Positions 7,780 to 17,281 are shown, counted from the first letter of the stretch. The stretch: DNA of 64,000 bases from Pseudomonas sp. GGS8 (GCF_024168645.1 NZ_JALJWF010000001.1:3537501-3601500); one strand, 5' to 3'. Program-made: numbers and translations. Notes: a model not told the origin generated them from the letters alone.

Positions 7780-10700
7780 ATGGCAACGCTCATCGGTACC
7801 GTCAGTAAGGTCATCGGTCAAGTGTATGCAGTGGCGGGTGATGGCACTCGACGCGCACTGATCGAGGGCGATCGGCTGTTTGCCGGCGAGCAACTGGTCA
7901 CTGGGGCCGAAGGCGCGGTGGCGGTCCATTTGCATAATGGCCAGGAGCTGACGCTGGGGCGTGACAGCAGCCTGCAAATGACCGCCCAATTACTGGCGCA
8001 CCAGGTGCCGCATGTGGAGACCGCCGATGCGGTGACGCCTAGCCAGGCGCAACTGACCGATGTCGAACAACTGCAAAAAGCCATTGCCGCCGGCGCCGAC
8101 CCGACCCAGACCGCTGAGGCCACCGCCGCCGGGCCGGACGCAACGGGCGCGCCCGGTGGCGCACTGGGCGGTGGCCACAGTTTTGTGTTGTTGGAGGAAG
8201 TGGGCGGGCGGGTCGACCCCACAATTGGTTTCCCTACTGCGGGCTTCAACGGTATTCCCGAATTCCCCCTGGAGCGCCGAGACGCTGCGCCGGACAACGG
8301 CAATAACGGCATCGCCGCACCGGTTGTTACAGACGTGCCGAATAACCCGGTCACCCTCACCGGCCTGTCGGTGGCGGGCGGCGAACTGACCCTCAATGAA
8401 GCCAACCTGGCGGACGGTTCGGCCAGTAACCCGGGAGCACTGACACAGAACAGCACGTTCACAGTGTCTGCGCCCGACGGGTTGACCAGCCTGAGCATCG
8501 GCGGAATCAGCGTGATCAGTGGCGGGGTGCCTATCGGTTTCCCGCAGTCGATCACCACTCAATTGGGCAACGCCCTGACGATCACCGGCTACAACCCGGC
8601 CACCGGCGTGGTCAGTTACAGCTACACCCTGGTCGGCAACGAAATCCATTCCGCCGGCGACGGCACCAACAGCCTCAGTGAACAGTTCACTGTGGTCGCG
8701 AGCGACAGTAACGGCGATACCGCCACCGGTTCGCTGGACGTCAATATCACCGACGATGTGCCCAGGGCCATCGACGACACCAATGCCCATACCGCCTCGG
8801 AAACCCTGCTGACCCTTACCGGTAGTGTGCTTCCCAACGACATCCAGGGCGCCGACCGCATTCCGACCGGCCCCGACAGCGGGCCGATCATCGGTGGCAC
8901 CTTCACCGGGACTTACGGCACCCTGGTGTTGAACGCCAACGGCACGTACACCTACACCCTGAACACCAGCGATGCCGACTTCAAAGCCTTGCACGGTGGT
9001 GGCAACGGCACCGAAAATTTTGTCTACACCCTTACCGATGCCGATGGCGATACCAGCACTGCGACGCTGGTGCTGAACATCCATAACAACGACGACCTGG
9101 TGACGCTCAATGGCCTGAATGCCGAAGGCGGCGAGCTGATCGTCAACGAGAAAAACCTCAGCGATGGCAGCAGCCCCGATGCCTCGGCGCTGACCCAGAG
9201 CGGCACGTTCACCATTACTGCGCTGGATGGTGTGCAAACCCTGACGGTGGGCGGCATCGTGGTGGTATCCGGTGGCCTGATCACAGGCTTCCCGCATTCG
9301 ATCGTCACGCCACTCGGCAACACGTTGACCATCACCGGTTACGACAATGCGACCGGCATGGTCAGCTACAGCTACACCCTCGTCGACAACGAAATGCATC
9401 CGAATGCCAACGGTGCCAACAGTCTCTCCGAGCAGTTTGCGGTGACGGTGGTGGACGACAACGGCACCACCGCCAATGGCAGTCTCGATGTGAACATCGT
9501 CGATGACTTGCCTCAGGCCGTGGACGACAGTAATGCCCATGCAGCGTCGGAAACCCTGCTGACCCTGAGCGGCAACGTTTTGCCCAACGACGTGCAAGGC
9601 GCCGACCGTGTGACCACCGGGGAGAACGCCGGACCGATCACCCCCGGCACCTTCGCCGGGACTTACGGTACCTTGGTGTTGAACGCCAACGGCACGTACA
9701 CCTACACCCTGAACACCAGCGACGCCGATTTCAAAGCCCTGCAAGGTGGCGGCAACGGCACCGAGCATTTCGTCTACACCCTCACCGATGCCGATGGCGA
9801 TACCAGCACCGCGACGCTGGTGCTGAACATCCATAACAACGACGACCTGGTGACCCTCGATGGCCTGAACGTCAACGGCGGTGAACTCACGGTCTACGAA
9901 AAAAACCTCAGCGACGGCAGCAGCCCCGATGCACCGGCGCTGACCCAAAGCGGCACCTTCACCGTCACCGCGCTCGACGGTTTGCAAACCCTGACGGTGG
10001 GCGGCATCGCGGTGGTCACCGGTGGTGTGGCCGCAGGCTTCCCGCAATCGATCGTCACGCCGCTGGGCAGCACGCTGACCATCACCGGCTACGACAGCGC
10101 GACCGGCGTGGTCAGCTACAGCTACACCCTGGTGGATAACGAAACCCACCCGAACGCCGGCGGCGCCAACAGCATCACCGAGAACCTCAACGTCGTCGCC
10201 ACTGACGTCGACGGCAGCACGGCGTTGGGCCAGATCAACGTCAACATCGTCGATGACTTGCCCACCGCCCACCCTGATCACGTCTCAGTGGCCGAAGGCG
10301 CGACGGTCTCGGGCAACGTGCTGGGCAACGACATCGGCGGCGCCGACGGACCGGCACTCGGTGGCGCGGTGGTCGGCGTGCGCGCCGGCAGCGACACTTC
10401 GACCTCGGCCGTTGGCGGCTTGAACACGCAAATCAACGGCACCTATGGCTACCTGACCCTGGATGCCAACGGCAACGCCGTGTATCACAGCAACCCGAAT
10501 TCGGTCGGCGAGCCGGGCGCCACGGATGTGTTCACCTACACCGTGCGCGATGGCGACGGCGATGAAAGCACCACCACCATTACCATTGATGTGTCCAACT
10601 GCACCCTTGTAGCAACCACCGATACCGACGTGACGGCGTACGAGAAAGCCCTGGATCTGACCAAGGATGGCCAGGACTTGGCGGCGGGCACCGTCATCGG

Positions 10701-13700
10701 CAGCGAGCCTGATAACACCGGCGAAACCGCCTCCGGCACGTTGGTCGGTTCGGTCACCGGCGCCACTGGCGCAATCACTTACACCCTGGTCGGCAGCGCC
10801 ACCGGCACCTACGGACAAATCCTGCTCAACCCGGACGGTTCCTACACCTACACCCTGACCTCGGCGCCCACGACCACGCCTCACGCCAACGATGGTGCGA
10901 ATACCCTGAGCGAAAGCTTCACCTATCAGGCCACCGACGCTCTGGGCAACAGCGTCACCAGTACCATCGTGATCAACATTGTCGATGACGTGCCGACGGC
11001 CCATTGCGATTCGGTTTCGGTGGTGGAGGGCGGTACGGTCAGCGGCAATGTGCTGGACAACGATGTGCTCGGCGCTGACGGCCCGGCCTTGGGTGGCGCC
11101 GTGGTCGGCGTGCGCGCCGGCAGCGACACCTCGACCTCGGCCATCGGTGGTTTGAATACGCACATCAACGGCACCTACGGCTATCTCACCCTGGATGCCA
11201 ACGGCAATGCCGTGTACCACAGCAACCCGAATTCAGTCGGCGAAGCGGGCGCCACGGACGTGTTCACCTATACCGTGCGCGATGCCGACGGCGATGAAAG
11301 CACCGCCACGATCACCGTTGATGTGTCCAACAGCTGCCTCGTAGCCGCCACCGATACCGACGTGACCGTCTACGAAAAAGCGTTGGATCTGACCAAGGAC
11401 GGACAGGACCTGGCAGCGGGCAGCGTCACCGGCAGCGAGCCCGGCAACACCGGTGAAACCGGCTCCGGTACGCTGACAGGCTCGGTCACTGGCGCCACTG
11501 GTGCGATCACCTACACCCTGGTCGGCAGCGCCACCGGCACCTACGGGCAGATCCTGCTCAATCCCGACGGTTCCTACACGTACACCCTGACCTCGGCGCC
11601 GAAAACATCGCCGAACGCCAACGATGACGCGAACACCTTGAACGAAAGCTTCACCTACAAAGCCACCGATGCGTTGGGCAACAGCACCACCGGCACCCTT
11701 GTGGTCAACATCGTCGATGACGTGCCTCACGCTGTCGCGTCGGACCGTTCGGTGCCGGCGGTGCAGATCGACTCCAACCTGATGCTGGTGATCGATGTAT
11801 CCGGGAGCATGGACGACCCTTCCGGTGTATCGGGCCTGTCGCGGCTGGACCTGGCCAAGCAGGCGATCAGCGCATTGCTCGACAAGTACGACAACCTGGG
11901 CGACGTGAAGGTGCAGATCGTCACCTTCAGCAGCAGCGCCACCGACCAGACGTCGGTGTGGGTCGATGTGGCGACCGCCAAGTCGATCATCGCTACGCTG
12001 ACCGCGGGCGGCGGCACCAACTACGACGCCGCCGTGGCGACCATGGAGAGTGCGTTCGATACCTCGGGCAAACTCACCGGGGCGCAGAACGTCGGCTACT
12101 TCTTCTCCGATGGCAAACCCAACGAAGGCGACATCGGCACCGCGGACGAGATCGCGCTCAAAGCCTTCCTTGATGCCAATGGCATCAAGAACTACGCCAT
12201 CGGCCTGGGCAGCGGCGTCAATAACGCCAGCCTCGATCCGGTGGCCTATGACGGCAGTACCCACACCGACACCAACGCCGTGGTGGTGACCGACCTCAAC
12301 CAACTCAACTCGGTGCTTTCGGGCACCGTGCAAGGCGCGCCGGTCACCGGTTCGCTGTTGGGCGAGGGCGGTACGTTCGGCGCCGATGGCGGTTTCATCA
12401 AAATCCTCGCGGTCGACGGCACCACCTATACCTACGACCCGAAAGCCAACAGCAATCAGGGGTCGCTGAACTTTAGCGGCGGCGCCAACCACGGCACCTT
12501 CAACACCGCCGACAACACCCTGAGCATCGCCACCAACAACAGCGGCACGCTGCTGGTGAACCTCGATACCGGCGAGTACAGCTACACCTCGCAGAAAACC
12601 ACGGCCGTGCAGATCACCGAAAACATCGGTTTCACCGCCAGCGACAACGACGGCGACCTCACCAGTTCGACCCTGACAGTCAACGTGATTCCGAATTCGC
12701 CACCGGTGGCGGTCGATGATCACATCATCACCAACGTTCTGTCGGGCAGTATCGTGGTGCCGGGCGAGCTGCTATTGGCCAACGACACCGACCCCAACGG
12801 CGATGTGCTCACGGCATCGCCGACCACCTTCAACACCGGATGGGTGGCCAAGGGCGCGGACTTTACAGGCATCAACTCAAGCTTCAGCTTCACCGGCAAT
12901 AACGTCCAGGCCGTGACCATTGCCCGCAGCGCATTCGTCGCCAATACCGCGGCCATGACCGCCATGCTGGTGGTCAGCGGGGCGCTGGGGGCGGTCAGCA
13001 CCAACAATACCAACGATGAGGACCGGATTACCGTCAACCTCAAACAGGGTGAAACCCTCAACCTGGACCACAACCTGGCGGCCGGCCACATCACCCTGGA
13101 GTATTCGGTCAACGGCGGGGCATTCATCGCCATCGCCGACGGCCAGACCATCACCGCCACGGCGGACGGCACGTACCAGATCCACATCACCAACATCGAC
13201 GACGGTGGCCCGGGCAACAGCGGCAAAGGCGCGGAAAACTATCAACTGACCATGACCGTCAACTACGCCGGAGCCCAGGACTCCACACCGGACTTCCACG
13301 GCACCTACACCACCAGCGATAACCACGGCGGCAGCGACAGCGCGGCGGTGAACATCACCTACCAGGACGGCCACACCCTGACCGGCACCTCGGGCGATGA
13401 CGTATTGATTGCGGGCACCGGCAACAACGTCATCAACGCTGGCGACGGCAATGATCTGCTTACCGGCGGTTCAGGCAACAACGAATTGCATGGCGGTGCC
13501 GGTAACGATCTGTTGTTCAGCGGGCCGGGCAACGACTGGCTCGACGGCGGCACCGGCAACGACACCGCGAGCTACGCCCATGCCACCGCCGGCGTCACCG
13601 TCAATCTCAGCCTGCTCACCGCGCAAAACACCGTTGGCGCAGGCACCGACACCCTGACCGGCATCGAAAACCTCACGGGCTCGAACTTCAACGACAGCCT

Positions 13701-14187
13701 CACGGGCGACAACAACAGCAACGTCATCAACGGCGGCTTGGGTAACGATGCGCTCAACGGTGGGGGCGGCGACGACTTGCTGATCGGCGGCCCGGGCGAC
13801 AACACCCTCACCGGCGGCAGCGGTGCTGACACCTTCCAGTGGTTCAAAGGCAACAGCGGTCACGACGTCATCACCGACTTCACCCCGGGCACCGACAAAC
13901 TCGACCTGTCGCAACTGCTGCAAGGCGAAAACGGCACCGCGGCGTCGCTGGATGACTACCTGCACTTCAAAGTCACCGGCAGCGGCGCCTCACTGGTTAC
14001 CAGCATCGACGTCAGCGCCATGGCCGGCGCCACACCGAGCCAGACCATTGACCTGGCCGGTGTGAACCTGGCCAGTCACTACGGCGTCACGCCGGGGGCG
14101 GGTGGGGTGGTTGCAGGGGGGCATGACACGGCGACGATCATCAATGGCATGTTGAATGACCATTCGTTGAAGGTAGATACGGTGTGA
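7780..14187 (+). CDS. Large RTX adhesin with LapG-type cleavage site (LapA/MapA family)
   Basis: 2135 residues. The N-terminal retention module (1-160) starts MATLIGTVSK and carries the LapG recognition motif TAAG at 115-118. Next come three 250-residue repeats (the third cut short) and two 244-residue repeats of VCBS/cadherin-like type. A von Willebrand A domain follows, with an intact MIDAS DVSGS at 1339-1343. The C-terminus has RTX nonapeptide repeats (about 1867-2020, for example GGAGNDLLF) and an uncleaved type I secretion signal. It would be exported by the divergent transporter, retained at the surface through its N-terminus and released when the LapG-type protease cuts TAAG. The start at 7780 has GGAGGA 6 bases upstream; an ATG at 7720 was rejected. 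Canonical LapA proteins are over twice this size. Three cysteines (941, 1076, 1186) are unusual for this family. Confidence 0.9.
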   Translation: MATLIGTVSKVIGQVYAVAGDGTRRALIEGDRLFAGEQLVTGAEGAVAVHLHNGQELTLGRDSSLQMTAQLLAHQVPHVETADAVTPSQAQLTDVEQLQKAIAAGADPTQTAEATAAGPDATGAPGGALGGGHSFVLLEEVGGRVDPTIGFPTAGFNGIPEFPLERRDAAPDNGNNGIAAPVVTDVPNNPVTLTGLSVAGGELTLNEANLADGSASNPGALTQNSTFTVSAPDGLTSLSIGGISVISGGVPIGFPQSITTQLGNALTITGYNPATGVVSYSYTLVGNEIHSAGDGTNSLSEQFTVVASDSNGDTATGSLDVNITDDVPRAIDDTNAHTASETLLTLTGSVLPNDIQGADRIPTGPDSGPIIGGTFTGTYGTLVLNANGTYTYTLNTSDADFKALHGGGNGTENFVYTLTDADGDTSTATLVLNIHNNDDLVTLNGLNAEGGELIVNEKNLSDGSSPDASALTQSGTFTITALDGVQTLTVGGIVVVSGGLITGFPHSIVTPLGNTLTITGYDNATGMVSYSYTLVDNEMHPNANGANSLSEQFAVTVVDDNGTTANGSLDVNIVDDLPQAVDDSNAHAASETLLTLSGNVLPNDVQGADRVTTGENAGPITPGTFAGTYGTLVLNANGTYTYTLNTSDADFKALQGGGNGTEHFVYTLTDADGDTSTATLVLNIHNNDDLVTLDGLNVNGGELTVYEKNLSDGSSPDAPALTQSGTFTVTALDGLQTLTVGGIAVVTGGVAAGFPQSIVTPLGSTLTITGYDSATGVVSYSYTLVDNETHPNAGGANSITENLNVVATDVDGSTALGQINVNIVDDLPTAHPDHVSVAEGATVSGNVLGNDIGGADGPALGGAVVGVRAGSDTSTSAVGGLNTQINGTYGYLTLDANGNAVYHSNPNSVGEPGATDVFTYTVRDGDGDESTTTITIDVSNCTLVATTDTDVTAYEKALDLTKDGQDLAAGTVIGSEPDNTGETASGTLVGSVTGATGAITYTLVGSATGTYGQILLNPDGSYTYTLTSAPTTTPHANDGANTLSESFTYQATDALGNSVTSTIVINIVDDVPTAHCDSVSVVEGGTVSGNVLDNDVLGADGPALGGAVVGVRAGSDTSTSAIGGLNTHINGTYGYLTLDANGNAVYHSNPNSVGEAGATDVFTYTVRDADGDESTATITVDVSNSCLVAATDTDVTVYEKALDLTKDGQDLAAGSVTGSEPGNTGETGSGTLTGSVTGATGAITYTLVGSATGTYGQILLNPDGSYTYTLTSAPKTSPNANDDANTLNESFTYKATDALGNSTTGTLVVNIVDDVPHAVASDRSVPAVQIDSNLMLVIDVSGSMDDPSGVSGLSRLDLAKQAISALLDKYDNLGDVKVQIVTFSSSATDQTSVWVDVATAKSIIATLTAGGGTNYDAAVATMESAFDTSGKLTGAQNVGYFFSDGKPNEGDIGTADEIALKAFLDANGIKNYAIGLGSGVNNASLDPVAYDGSTHTDTNAVVVTDLNQLNSVLSGTVQGAPVTGSLLGEGGTFGADGGFIKILAVDGTTYTYDPKANSNQGSLNFSGGANHGTFNTADNTLSIATNNSGTLLVNLDTGEYSYTSQKTTAVQITENIGFTASDNDGDLTSSTLTVNVIPNSPPVAVDDHIITNVLSGSIVVPGELLLANDTDPNGDVLTASPTTFNTGWVAKGADFTGINSSFSFTGNNVQAVTIARSAFVANTAAMTAMLVVSGALGAVSTNNTNDEDRITVNLKQGETLNLDHNLAAGHITLEYSVNGGAFIAIADGQTITATADGTYQIHITNIDDGGPGNSGKGAENYQLTMTVNYAGAQDSTPDFHGTYTTSDNHGGSDSAAVNITYQDGHTLTGTSGDDVLIAGTGNNVINAGDGNDLLTGGSGNNELHGGAGNDLLFSGPGNDWLDGGTGNDTASYAHATAGVTVNLSLLTAQNTVGAGTDTLTGIENLTGSNFNDSLTGDNNSNVINGGLGNDALNGGGGDDLLIGGPGDNTLTGGSGADTFQWFKGNSGHDVITDFTPGTDKLDLSQLLQGENGTAASLDDYLHFKVTGSGASLVTSIDVSAMAGATPSQTIDLAGVNLASHYGVTPGAGGVVAGGHDTATIINGMLNDHSLKVDTV
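8122..8133 (+). other. LapG-type cleavage motif TAAG in the adhesin
   Basis: Codons ACC GCC GCC GGG encode Thr115-Ala-Ala-Gly118. In LapA of P. fluorescens the periplasmic protease LapG cuts between the two alanines of this motif at a similar distance from the N-terminus. Cleavage here is inferred from motif and position. Confidence 0.75.
8350..10260 (+). repeat. Tandem coding repeats, type A (250-codon units)
   Basis: Three units begin at 8350, 9100 and 9850 with an exact 750-base period; the third stops after about 410 bases. Units 2 and 3 are nearly identical over long stretches, for example 'NNDDLVTL' and 'GTYGTLVLNANGTYTYTLN'. Confidence 0.85.
10261..11724 (+). repeat. Tandem coding repeats, type B (244-codon units)
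   Basis: Two units, 10261-10992 and 10993-11724 (732 bases each), share long stretches such as 'GGAVVGVRAGSDTSTSA' and 'LTKDGQDLAAG'. They carry all three cysteines of the adhesin. Confidence 0.85.
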
Positions 14188-14199
14188 CCTGAAACGACA

Positions 14200-14237
14200 A
14201 AACCCGCTTTCCCGGTGAAAGGGGGGGGCGGGTTTTT
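14200..14237 (+). terminator. Rho-independent terminator of the adhesin gene
   Basis: AAACCCGC pairs with GCGGGTTT and is followed by a T run, starting 13 bases after the adhesin stop codon. Confidence 0.8.
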
Positions 14238-14286
14238 TGTTGTTTGGGGTTTTGATCCGCCACCCTCGTGCCCGGACACACCTCAT

Positions 14287-14434
14287 GTGGCGAGGGGGCT
14301 TGCCCCCGTTCGGCTGCGCAGCAGTCGTAAAACCTGTACATGCAGATCGCCAGACAGGCAGTGATTGCAGGTTTTGGGGGCCGCTTCGCAGCCCAACGGG
14401 GCGATGCGGCGTTCCGACAAGCCCCCTCGCCACA
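14287..14434. repeat. REPIN, GTGGCGAGGGGGCTTG family, right arm interrupted by 16 bases
   Basis: The left arm is regular. The right arm reads AACGGGG, then a 16-base insert at 14402-14417 (CGATGCGGCGTTCCGA), then CAAGCCCCCTCGCCAC. A related insert sits in another REP at 37229-37244. Confidence 0.8.
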
Positions 14435-14443
14435 GGGATCAGG

Positions 14444-14812
14444 TTACAGGGTCGGGTTGGCCTTCAATTCCAGACTGTCCAGCGCCCGATTCACCGCCAG
14501 CTCCCCGAACATGATGAGCTGCGCGACGCCCAATATCGTATTGCGCTGCGGCCCCTCCAGAAACCCGGCGCAGTCACTGGCGATCACCTTGGCCGAGGCA
14601 AAGGACTCGCAGGCATTGGCCAGTAGCTCTTCGATGTCGATGTCCGGGGCAACGGTGTAAATCGTGCTCGGTTTGCGCGGGGGCTTGGGGGCGGACGGTT
14701 TGAGGTAGTAATCGAGGGCGCGCTCGGCGGCTTCGTTGAGTTTTTTGGAATCGGGGGTTTCGTAGGGGGAAACGTCGTCGGTTTCGGGTGGGTTCGGTGT
14801 TGGTTTGAACAT
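14444..14812 (-). CDS. DUF6124 family protein
   Basis: 122-residue protein beginning MFKPTPNPPETDD, the recognisable start of the DUF6124 family found in multiple copies in Pseudomonas. It has no signal peptide or membrane segment. The N-terminal 50 residues are proline- and charge-rich, and the remainder looks helical. The function of the family is unknown to me. AGGAG lies 7 bases before the ATG at 14812. The frame stays open upstream to 14968, but that stretch is better explained as a structured leader. The gene and a REPIN separate the adhesin from the Ig-like genes and may be a later insertion there. Confidence 0.8.
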   Translation of the reverse strand: MFKPTPNPPETDDVSPYETPDSKKLNEAAERALDYYLKPSAPKPPRKPSTIYTVAPDIDIEELLANACESFASAKVIASDCAGFLEGPQRNTILGVAQLIMFGELAVNRALDSLELKANPTL

Positions 14813-15242
14813 GGTGAAACTCCTACAAGAAATGGAGCCACCAAGACCTGTCGCTAAACAGGTAAGGGTGGCGGCTGCACGCAGGTTAGCGAACCGGGTG
14901 TAGGCGCCCGGCAGACCCGAAGGTCTCCCGCGCACAGCCGCCATGACATCAATCGCAGACATGAACAATCTGCAAGAGAGTTTGGAGCGCTGTTGCGCCT
15001 ACAAAGGTTCGGGTCGCTAAACCCGATCGCTGATTTGTCAGCGACCGGGAAACAATAGAACCCGACTCTTAGGCGCACAAGCCGGCGGATTCTGGCGCAG
15101 TCGTAGGCAACGACGCAAGGATGTGTAGCCTGAGTGAGTGTCTGGAGATGTCTTTTAAACATCGCTGTTTATTTCTTACTCAGGTTTTGGAAAGGCGGGG
15201 CGGATCTCCTTGTTTTTAGCGCAAGATTCACCGTCAGTTAAC
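14813..15242 (-). other. Structured leader and intergenic region upstream of the DUF6124 gene
   Basis: This 430-base gap is rich in short perfect hairpins on the strand of the DUF6124 gene: AGACC-TTCG-GGTCT (14913-14926, a UUCG tetraloop in RNA), CGGGT-N6-ACCCG (15010-15025) and TCGCTGA-N4-TCAGCGA (15027-15044). I see no protein gene with a ribosome-binding site here. It may be a long structured 5' leader. Whether it is a defined RNA class cannot be told from this sequence. Confidence 0.4.
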
Positions 15243-17150
15243 TTATTTACGACGCATGATGAAGCAATCACAAGCAATTAAATCCATTCTGGGTGTCCTG
15301 ATTTCTATACCCCAGATGTAGTTGTGGGAAGGGGTGGAGTAAGTGACAGGTTGTACGCCGAAATTATTGGCGAGATATATATGATTTAACGAATTTCCCG
15401 ATTTATCTAAAAATAAAACCGAGATGTCATTAAATTGGGCGAATCTGCACCAAAAGCTGACATAGGAAAATCCCCAGTTAAATCTGATGTGCATATGTTG
15501 CGCTGTGCCGCTTGCCTGCCAATGCATCTCCAGAATTTGCCCATAGCAATAGCCCGGTAACTGGGGGTAAGGACCGGTGATGACATTGGCTAGCGAAGTT
15601 ATTCCCAAATAACCGTTCCCTGCCGGAAAAGTAATGGTCATGCTATCTAGTGAGATACTTCCACCGGGTCCTATGAGTTGCGTAGGGCGGTGATCGAAAT
15701 TTTCCGACAATATAGGCTGGAGGTTCTTGATCGTATAGCTTAAGGAAGTCGGGAAGATAATCGTTATGGGGTCTTGCCCCTTGAAGTGGGCTTTGACTTC
15801 TACATGGAAGGTTGAACCATCCTGCAGCAGTAACAGTTGCGCTCGTGACAGTGTTCTGGTGAATCCGTTTATCTCTTCCTCTGATGTCAAGGAACCTCCG
15901 GTCACTACGGGAATAACAAGGGGGGTTCCATTGTTTCCGGTTCCGATGACCGTTATGTCGATAAGATAATTTCCACCCTGAAACGGCCATAGAACTTTAG
16001 TGATGGTGGCATCACTGTCGAATTCATTGATATCCAAGACCCGTGCACTATCAGCCTGATCGATTATGGCAGCTCCCAATCGAGCATCTCCGTCGACAAT
16101 CCGTTCAATCGTCAGTGCCAGCGATGACGATGTCCCTGCCGGCTGCCCATCGCGAATCAACTCCCAATGCAATTCGACATCGCGCCCCATCCAGTCCAAT
16201 AGAAGCTCGAAAGTTAATTTGAAGTTTGCCCTTTTGTTTTGATTGAACGGCAGCGCAGGAAACGTTTTGTCGCCTGCGATCGGATTCTTGATCATTAGAA
16301 GCGCTTGATCATTCCCCCCGGCTGCCAGGAATTCAATTCGAACCGTTGCTCCCGTTAAGTGAGCCAACACATCAATGGGGCTTTTCGCCGGGGCTACCAA
16401 AGTCGGTGGGTTCAGATTGAGACGGCCGAGGTGAATGTCCAGGCGCTTCTCCGGGGATTTGACCCGGTTGCCCAACTGATCGATGACATAGAACTCGGCC
16501 ACCGCTTTCGGGTTGTCGCCCGCCTCGCGGAACGTGTCGGTGAACAGTGTGTGGGTGATCGGCGCCGTGCCGTCGGGGACGTCGAACTCGACCTTGGCGT
16601 CGCCCAGTAGAAATTCGATGCGGTCATAGTTGCGCCGGTTGGCATAGGTGAACCCGAACGGCACCCCTTGCGCCGCCTGTTCGGCACTGACGCCGTCCTT
16701 GAGCACGTCGGCCGGGATCACCAGATCCAGGTTGTCCGCAGGCCGCAGGTGGTACAGCACCAGCAGATCCCGAGAGGGTTCACTGTTCCCGCTGACACGG
16801 GTGACCACGTAATGCAACCGATTGACGCCCTGCATCAGGTACCCGCGCGGCAGGTACAGACGCTGGCGCAGTTGTTCCTCCCCCGGTTTGACGGTCTGGC
16901 CTGCTCCTGCGACGAGAACGCCGTTGCAATACAAATTCACGCGATCATCGACCGCCATGATCCAGGATCTCAGCTGCAGCTCGGCCCAGGAATCAACCAG
17001 GCATTCAAGGCCCTGGGCCTGGCCGTCATAAAGGGCTTTGGGAATACCGCCGTGGGCGATTCCGTCCGGTTTCACCGGGGTGACCCAGCCCGGGATGATC
17101 ATGGGATACAGCACAAACAGCTTAGTTAGCTCGGCGGACTGGATATCCAT
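15243..17150 (-). CDS. Ig-like repeat protein of unknown function, paralogue 1
   Basis: 635 residues. I do not recognise a named family. Beta-rich segments alternate in the manner of Ig-like domains, and the middle (for example 'LPFNQNKRANFKLTFELLLD') is clearly related to the protein at 17597-20623 ('ILFNQNNRANWALDPQFLV'). The C-terminus is distinct, with aromatic and cysteine residues ('PGYCYGQILEMHW', 'LIACDCFIMRRK'). There is no signal peptide. The ATG at 17150 is chosen because GGAG lies 6 bases upstream; an ATG immediately before it is too close. A lux-box-like palindrome lies 82 bases upstream. Its place between the adhesin and the LapD/LapG genes suggests a surface or biofilm role, which is only inference. 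Confidence 0.75.
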   Translation of the reverse strand: MDIQSAELTKLFVLYPMIIPGWVTPVKPDGIAHGGIPKALYDGQAQGLECLVDSWAELQLRSWIMAVDDRVNLYCNGVLVAGAGQTVKPGEEQLRQRLYLPRGYLMQGVNRLHYVVTRVSGNSEPSRDLLVLYHLRPADNLDLVIPADVLKDGVSAEQAAQGVPFGFTYANRRNYDRIEFLLGDAKVEFDVPDGTAPITHTLFTDTFREAGDNPKAVAEFYVIDQLGNRVKSPEKRLDIHLGRLNLNPPTLVAPAKSPIDVLAHLTGATVRIEFLAAGGNDQALLMIKNPIAGDKTFPALPFNQNKRANFKLTFELLLDWMGRDVELHWELIRDGQPAGTSSSLALTIERIVDGDARLGAAIIDQADSARVLDINEFDSDATITKVLWPFQGGNYLIDITVIGTGNNGTPLVIPVVTGGSLTSEEEINGFTRTLSRAQLLLLQDGSTFHVEVKAHFKGQDPITIIFPTSLSYTIKNLQPILSENFDHRPTQLIGPGGSISLDSMTITFPAGNGYLGITSLANVITGPYPQLPGYCYGQILEMHWQASGTAQHMHIRFNWGFSYVSFWCRFAQFNDISVLFLDKSGNSLNHIYLANNFGVQPVTYSTPSHNYIWGIEIRTPRMDLIACDCFIMRRK

Positions 17151-17231
17151 CATATTCTCCGGGGGAGGCGACAAGTTTTAAGTCCACTCGGGACGTGTAC
17201 TCATCACACCGCAGGGAAAACAGATTGGCTA

Positions 17232-17247
17232 CTATCAGATCTGACAG
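17232..17247. promoter_or_regulatory. Lux-box-like palindrome upstream of Ig-like paralogue 1
   Basis: CTATCAGATCTGACAG fits the CT-N12-AG pattern with inner C and G of las/rhl boxes and differs at one base from the copy at 20712. A weak -10 (TGTGAT, 4 of 6) follows about 21 bases further on, in the direction of the gene. Confidence 0.5.
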
Positions 17248-17281
17248 GTATATGTAGATTTAAGACGAACGGTCATATCAA

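Noticed and set aside
7990..12723. Very long open frames on the minus strand across the adhesin gene (about 763, 311 and 496 codons)
   Set aside because: They are mirror images of a GC-rich, repetitive coding sequence, have His/Gly/Arg/Val-rich composition without any known domain, no ribosome-binding sites, and repeat exactly with the adhesin repeats.
14813..14968. In-frame N-terminal extension of the DUF6124 protein
   Set aside because: It has no ribosome-binding site and is built of hairpin-forming sequence; the start at 14812 has a good AGGAG and the family N-terminus.
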